A DNA stretch of 9,871 nucleotides, from contig DAIDJT010000076.1 of NCBI GenBank assembly GCA_027451265.1, forward strand, positions 1 to 9,871, read 5' to 3'. Origin of the DNA: Bacteroidales bacterium (GTDB lineage: Bacteria > Bacteroidota > Bacteroidia > Bacteroidales > VadinHA17). Made by a program: the position numbers and the translations under genes. Position 1 is the first letter of the stretch; every line of letters begins with the position of its first letter. The notes beneath the pieces are model-generated. The model was given only the letters and a program-made list of their open reading frames with translations, was not told the DNA's origin and ran no database searches. Positions 5,851-9,871 of the stretch are shown piece by piece.

Positions 5851-7803
5851 TCATTTGGTGGTTCCTTCTGAGAGTATGGTTATCTCGGTTCGCCTGTTAA
5901 GACGTTTCCCCGCAGGGGTTATATTGTCTGCCACAGGCGACGCTTCACCGTAACCATGCGTGAATATTCTCTTACCGTCAATGCCCATCCTGATCAGGAA
6001 TTCCCTTACAGAACCGGCCCTTTTCTCGGAAAGCTTCTGGTTATGATCATCGCTGCCGTCAGAATCAGTATGACCCCCTATCTCAATCACCACATTATTA
6101 TTGATCCGGAGGAACTCCAGCAAATGCCTGAGCTCCGGCATGGATGATTCAAGCAGTTCCCAGGAGTCAGTGTCGTAAAAGACATTGTACATCCGCATGA
6201 ATTCTCCTTTGCGGACCTTGTTCAGGGCAATTGTTTTCCTGTAGGGTTCAGCGGAGGTATAGCCTTCGGCGAAATCAAAGTTCTCGGAATAGATCATGTA
6301 ACCGTCAGCGGTGACATTCAGGCCGTAACTGCTGCCGCTGGGCAGGCAGACGAAGAATCCTCCCCTGCTGTCAGTGAGCGATGTGATCACGTCAATACCC
6401 CAGGTGAGGTCTGTAAGCTCGTACTTTGCCGTGATGGGTTGCCCGGAGGCCTTGTCAATGACGGCACCCTCAAAATAAAGCACCTGCCCAGGCTGTACCT
6501 GCGGCGGCAGGTCAAGGTAGTAAATATCCTTTCCCATTTCCCTGTTGCGGATGGAAGAGAAATAGGCTCTTCTCCCAGACGACTCGATGACAAGGCCGGT
6601 TTCATCAGCAGGTGTATTCACCGGGGGACCCAGGTTTTCAGGGGTTGTCCAGGTGGAATCGCGGTTCATGGTGGTGACATAGATATCATGCCCGCCAAAT
6701 GACTCCCTGCCGTTGGATGAGAAATAAAGTGTTCTCCCGTTGAAGTAAATGAATGGTGAAAACTCATCACCGGAAGTGTTTATGATTTTGCCCGGGTTGA
6801 CCGGTCTCCCCCACCTGCCGTCACTGCCACGCAGGGAATACCATATATCCATTCCTCCCATCCCACCCGGCCTGTTGCTTACAAAAAAGAGCATCCTTCC
6901 GTTGGGGCTGATTGACGGCTGTGATTCCCAGTATGTTGTATTGACGGGCTGACCGAGGTTATTCCCTGGAGACCACCTCTTTCCGTCATTTGTCGAAAAG
7001 TATATGTCGCATCTTCCCTGTCCGTCATTTCTGTCACATGCCGTAAAAAACATGGTTCTGCCGTCTGATGAGATTGACTGGGCACCTTCATTTCCGGCAG
7101 TATTCAAAGGAGCCCCCGCGTTCCGGGCAGTGCCCCAGTACCCTTCAGGAGTCAGCCTGCTGACATAAAAGTCTTCCTGTCTGTCGCGATTGTAGTCCCT
7201 GCCATAACCAGCCGCCCTTTTCACCTCGCGCGTAAAAATCAGTTGCTGACCGTCGCCCGTCACCGAGGGCCAGTACTCGTCAAGTACGGTATTGACCGAA
7301 TCTCCAGCGCTTACAGGCTCTTTTTCAAAAAGCGATGCCGGAAATGACAGGGCAAACCGGCAGTTTGCAAGCATCTTTTCGGCTTCATTGCGCATTCCGG
7401 CGTTAATCCCTGGTTGTTTGAGATAGGCCTCCAGGTGCCCGGCGGCATCAAAATATTGCCCGGTGCGAAGCTCAGCCTTGCCCAGGCTGTACAGGGCCGG
7501 AATGAAAAAGAGGGAATCAACCGCCACTGCAGCGCGATAATGCGTCACAGCCTTTTCCCAGTCGCCGGTGTCAGAATAAAGCTGACCAAGGATAAGGTGT
7601 GCCTCGTAGAATCTGCCATCTTCCTTCAAAGCATGCAAAAGGTTCATCTCGGCCCTGTCATAATAGAGAAGATCATAGTCCCTTTTGCCCTGATCATAAT
7701 ATTTCAGCGCTTTGTTGGATCGTGTATGAAAAGTCTGGCCGGTGACTGAACACTGGGTCAGTACCAGGAGAAGGATGGCGAATATTGATCTTCCCATGCT
7801 CAT
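5851..7803 (-). CDS. PorE-like envelope protein: TPR, PD40 propeller, CRD, OmpA domain
   Basis: 650 residues. The N-terminus (SIFAILLLVLTQCSVTGQ) is a signal peptide; LTQC is a poor lipobox because Gln precedes Cys, so cleavage after TGQ is as likely as lipidation. Residues ~26-150 are TPRs. Residues ~174-430 hold five PD40/WD40-like propeller blades of the form SISPNGRMLFFVSNRPGG followed by MDIW. Residues ~440-525 look like a carboxypeptidase-regulatory-like (Ig-like) domain. Residues ~535-648 are an OmpA-type peptidoglycan-binding domain with GHTDSDGSDDHNQKLSEKRA; D580 and R595 are the expected diaminopimelate contacts. This domain order is that of PorE of the type IX secretion system, but Bacteroidota have many paralogues and no other T9SS gene is in view, so it is not named porE. 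The ATG at 7803 directly abuts the queE stop (TGAATG), pointing to coupled translation; ATG 7797 is possible. Confidence 0.88.
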   Translation of the reverse strand: MSMGRSIFAILLLVLTQCSVTGQTFHTRSNKALKYYDQGKRDYDLLYYDRAEMNLLHALKEDGRFYEAHLILGQLYSDTGDWEKAVTHYRAAVAVDSLFFIPALYSLGKAELRTGQYFDAAGHLEAYLKQPGINAGMRNEAEKMLANCRFALSFPASLFEKEPVSAGDSVNTVLDEYWPSVTGDGQQLIFTREVKRAAGYGRDYNRDRQEDFYVSRLTPEGYWGTARNAGAPLNTAGNEGAQSISSDGRTMFFTACDRNDGQGRCDIYFSTNDGKRWSPGNNLGQPVNTTYWESQPSISPNGRMLFFVSNRPGGMGGMDIWYSLRGSDGRWGRPVNPGKIINTSGDEFSPFIYFNGRTLYFSSNGRESFGGHDIYVTTMNRDSTWTTPENLGPPVNTPADETGLVIESSGRRAYFSSIRNREMGKDIYYLDLPPQVQPGQVLYFEGAVIDKASGQPITAKYELTDLTWGIDVITSLTDSRGGFFVCLPSGSSYGLNVTADGYMIYSENFDFAEGYTSAEPYRKTIALNKVRKGEFMRMYNVFYDTDSWELLESSMPELRHLLEFLRINNNVVIEIGGHTDSDGSDDHNQKLSEKRAGSVREFLIRMGIDGKRIFTHGYGEASPVADNITPAGKRLNRRTEITILSEGTTK

Positions 7804-8430
7804 TCAGGGGATATGCATGAATTTATGTGCCTGCAGCGAGACCCTCCACCTGGTATTCTTCTTCACATATTCAGTGATCTCTCCTATAATCTCCCTGTAC
7901 CTGCTCCATTCCGGCTGGAGGAAAAGGAGGCAACCGGGCCCCGCTTTACGGCTGTATTGCTCAGCCTCCTCAAAATCAGTGCCATTCTGAATGACAACTT
8001 TGAGCTCATTGGCCCTGCTCCATATCCCGGGCAGCGGAGGAGTGTTCTTCTTGGGTGAAAGTGTAATCCAGTCCCAGGTCCCTGTAAGCGGATATGTACC
8101 CGATGTTTCAAGGAAGGTTTCTATCCCTTTTGACCTAAGAAGGTCACACAGAGGACCGAGGTTCCACATAAGAGGTTCACCTCCTGTCACCACCACCGAA
8201 TCAGCACCTGCCGCAACCACACCGGCAGCGATGGCTTCTATATCAACCATCGGATGGAGCTCGGCATTCCATGAATATTTAGTGTCACACCAGCTGCAGC
8301 ATACATCACATCCTCCAACCCTGATAAAATAAGCTGCCCTGCCTGTGTTGTACCCCTCTCCCTGGACTGAGTAGAACTCTTCCACCAACGGGAGGTTGAG
8401 GCCGCTGCTGTCAGTATCCGTCATTGTCAT
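7804..8430 (-). CDS. queE: 7-carboxy-7-deazaguanine synthase (radical SAM)
   Basis: 208 residues, a normal length for QueE, which converts 6-carboxy-tetrahydropterin to 7-carboxy-7-deazaguanine in the cytoplasm, the ring contraction step of queuosine precursor (preQ0) synthesis. Seen: the N-terminal substrate segment EEFYSVQGEG; the CX3CX2C cluster motif as CDVCCSWC (C41, C45, C48, with an additional Cys at 44 where Gly is usual); the SAM-binding TGGEP (82-86); LETSGT; and LSPKK. The C-terminal HKFMHIP matches the family end. The start ATG at 8430 overlaps the stop of the alkaline phosphatase gene as ATGA, which supports it, though a second ATG at 8424 is better spaced from an AAGGAA sequence. 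The other queuosine genes (queC, queD, queF) are not visible. Its place between phosphatase and OmpA-family genes looks like operon packing rather than pathway linkage. Confidence 0.95.
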   Translation of the reverse strand: MTMTDTDSSGLNLPLVEEFYSVQGEGYNTGRAAYFIRVGGCDVCCSWCDTKYSWNAELHPMVDIEAIAAGVVAAGADSVVVTGGEPLMWNLGPLCDLLRSKGIETFLETSGTYPLTGTWDWITLSPKKNTPPLPGIWSRANELKVVIQNGTDFEEAEQYSRKAGPGCLLFLQPEWSRYREIIGEITEYVKKNTRWRVSLQAHKFMHIP

Positions 8431-9533
8431 TTCCTTTTTTTATCAGGGAAAAGCAGTCTGTACATGTCATGGAAAATCTCCGTGTTATCCTGGATTCCAG
8501 TAAATTCAATTGCTCCCGGTCCGTATGCAAATACCGGCACCATCACCCCGGAGTGGCCTTCGAAGCTGAAAGCGGCATCTACTTCCTTCTTTTCAAGATT
8601 GCCTTCAATGATGCTCATGCCACCGGTCTCATGGTCAGCCGTAACCACGATGAGGGTTTTGCCATTGTCTGCCGCAAATTTACGGGCAACGGCTACGGCC
8701 CTGTCAAGATCAAGAATCTCATTGGTCACCATTGAAGTGCTGTTGTTGTGGCCCGCATCATCTATCTCGGAACCCTCAACCATAAGAACGAACCCCCTGG
8801 GATTCCGCGAGAGAACCTCAATGGCCTTCGCCGTTGCCCGCGCCAGGTACTGCGGATCCCTGCCCTCAAACATCCTCGGCATGTCATTATCAGCCACCAG
8901 TCCGGCTATGCGGCCTGACCGTGAGGCAACGAATGACTCAAGGTCATATGTCACATCATAACCTGCCCTTTCGAGTTTCAATACCACATTCTCCGAGCGT
9001 TGAACAGTACCTGCGGAATCAACCCCAGGCTCAAAATACTTTCTTCCGCCACCTATAAAGACTTCAGCTGCACCGCTGGCGTACCAATCTGCTATTGACC
9101 GGTAATCATATCGCAGGGGAACATGCGCCGTGAAGACAGCAGGGGTAGCATCGGTAAGTGAACTGGTACATACTATTCCGGTTGATTTTCCTGCTGCGCG
9201 TGCATGCTCCAGCAGTGTAACCAGCACCGTGCTGTCAGGCCGCATGGAAATCATCCTGTTGTTTGTCTTTTCACCCGTTGCCAGTGCGGTGCCACCGGCA
9301 GCCGAATCTGTGGAGTAGTTGTTTGCCGAATGGGTCCTGCTGAACCCGGTTACCGGAAATGCCGGGAAAGTCATTGAGTTCCCGGAGACGGTCATCGCGG
9401 CATATACATGCGATACACCCATGCCGTCACCAATGAACAGGATAAGATTCACCGGCTTTCTCCTGTCACTGCCGGCAGCGCTTAAAGTCAGTACAATAAG
9501 TAAAAAAAACGAAATTCTTGATAGTATTTTCAT
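8427..9533 (-). CDS. phoA: Alkaline phosphatase, PhoA family, exported
   Basis: 368 residues from ATG 9533, whose product begins MKILSRISFFLLIVLTLSAA, a clear signal peptide; the frame is open further upstream to 9614 but that part overlaps the preceding gene and would bury the signal. The enzyme hydrolyses phosphomonoesters outside the cytoplasm. By comparison with E. coli PhoA, the catalytic residues are present (numbering from 9533): metal-binding D36 in FIGDGMG, nucleophile S77 in TDSAAGGTA, D128 and T130 in TDATPA, R141 in AHVPLR, E253, D258 and H262 in VEGSEIDDAGH, D300 and H301 in TADHETGG, and H327 in EGHSG. Two zinc sites and one Mg site thus appear complete. Length is shorter than the E. 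coli enzyme but usual for bacterial relatives. It begins 13 bp after the nucleotidase stop and overlaps queE by 4 bp. The symbol reflects family membership only. Confidence 0.95.
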   Translation of the reverse strand: MKILSRISFFLLIVLTLSAAGSDRRKPVNLILFIGDGMGVSHVYAAMTVSGNSMTFPAFPVTGFSRTHSANNYSTDSAAGGTALATGEKTNNRMISMRPDSTVLVTLLEHARAAGKSTGIVCTSSLTDATPAVFTAHVPLRYDYRSIADWYASGAAEVFIGGGRKYFEPGVDSAGTVQRSENVVLKLERAGYDVTYDLESFVASRSGRIAGLVADNDMPRMFEGRDPQYLARATAKAIEVLSRNPRGFVLMVEGSEIDDAGHNNSTSMVTNEILDLDRAVAVARKFAADNGKTLIVVTADHETGGMSIIEGNLEKKEVDAAFSFEGHSGVMVPVFAYGPGAIEFTGIQDNTEIFHDMYRLLFPDKKRK

Positions 9534-9546
9534 AAAACAGCAAGTA

Positions 9547-9871
9547 TCAGTTTTTACCAAAAAGGAGAATTCTTTCACGTTTCTCAGCTTCATCTGCCCA
9601 TGCTTCCGGGACAATTTTCCACTGGCTCAGGGGAACGGGGGAGATTGTGCCTTTTTCTTTTATCCATTCAGTCATATAATACCTTAGATCACGACTGGTT
9701 GCAGTGATTATCCTGCTCTCCAGCTCTTTTGCCGTGATGCCGGCAGCAGCAAAATGCCCGCCACCGCCGTTGGCGCGGTACGAGTTGACGGCCACGGCAT
9801 ATGTAGCACTGTGACTGAAAGGGGTGCCGTCACTCAGGGCAGTTATGTTTACCCTTGCACCCTGAGGTTTG
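9547..9871 (-). CDS. 5'-nucleotidase family protein, C-terminal part (cut by window edge)
   Basis: The minus-strand frame is open from the right edge to TGA at 9547-9549; about 108 C-terminal residues are seen. The first visible residues (KPQGARVNITALSDGTPF, then ATYAVAVNSYRANGGGGHF) are the end of the 5'-nucleotidase C-terminal domain, whose Tyr/Phe and Gly-rich loop binds the nucleoside base; UshA, CpdB and secreted Bacteroidota nucleotidases share it. The tail (ITATSRDLRYYMTEWIKEKG) fits the family's final helix. The metallophosphoesterase domain, if in the same protein, is outside the window; in Bacteroidota the two domains are sometimes on separate adjacent genes, which cannot be judged here. 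It leads the phosphatase gene by 13 bp, so nucleotides are probably stripped of phosphate by both enzymes. GTG 9795 is an internal codon, not the start. Confidence 0.87.
   Translation of the reverse strand, partial: KPQGARVNITALSDGTPFSHSATYAVAVNSYRANGGGGHFAAAGITAKELESRIITATSRDLRYYMTEWIKEKGTISPVPLSQWKIVPEAWADEAEKRERILLFGKN

Noticed and set aside
7414..7749. Plus-strand ORF of 111 codons inside the OmpA-family gene
   Set aside because: It is antisense to well-supported TPR/PD40 coding sequence and shows no recognisable domain; the same holds for other ORFs opposite the CHAT, queE and phosphatase genes.
7744..7755. Lipobox in the OmpA-family protein (LTQC)
   Set aside because: Gln at -1 is not accepted by the usual lipobox rule (Gly/Ala/Ser), so lipidation was not asserted.
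9534..9614. N-terminal extension of the alkaline phosphatase to 9614
   Set aside because: It overlaps the nucleotidase C-terminus and precedes a typical signal peptide beginning at 9533; no start signal supports it.

Overview
The window looks like Bacteroidota chromosome, probably of the Bacteroidales/Marinilabiliales type. This is inferred from the gene content: an OmpA protein with TPR, PD40 propeller and carboxypeptidase-regulatory modules, a membrane-anchored TPR protein of the Bacteroidota anti-sigma-like kind, a large secreted TPR-CHAT protein, A/T-rich translation starts with almost no Shine-Dalgarno sequences, and one good match to the Bacteroidota -7 promoter element (TAnnTTTG). No species can be named.

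Left half (1-5734) is a signalling and proteolysis island. It holds the 3' part of an ECF-type sigma factor (+), and convergent to it (22 bp tail overlap) a ~1050-residue exported TPR-CHAT caspase-like protein (-) with an intact His/Cys dyad and a C-terminal membrane anchor. Divergent from the CHAT gene is a 44-codon gene (3813-3947, +) for a peptide with a textbook double-glycine leader (LSNEEMINVRGG) and a 19-residue Cys-free core. After a ~200 bp gap with small hairpins and a spaced direct repeat come a single-pass TPR protein with an anti-sigma-like cytoplasmic region and, 26 bp later, a soluble histidine kinase without a sensor domain and with a degenerate G2 ATP box. The kinase is followed by a strong hairpin that probably terminates transcription from both sides.

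Right half (5851-9871) is a tightly packed minus-strand operon read right to left: a 5'-nucleotidase-family protein (C-terminal part only, cut by the window edge), a PhoA-family alkaline phosphatase, QueE (7-carboxy-7-deazaguanine synthase), and a PorE-like TPR/PD40/CRD/OmpA envelope protein. Spacings are 13 bp, an ATGA overlap, and a TGA directly abutting an ATG. The first two enzymes would together release phosphate from nucleotides outside the cytoplasm; the QueE and OmpA-family members have no obvious shared pathway with them.

The most interesting element is the double-glycine micropeptide between a periplasm-facing CHAT peptidase and a membrane TPR/anti-sigma-like protein, with an ECF sigma factor nearby. 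The sequence suggests, but does not prove, a sigma / membrane regulator / caspase-like peptidase / secreted-peptide signalling module.
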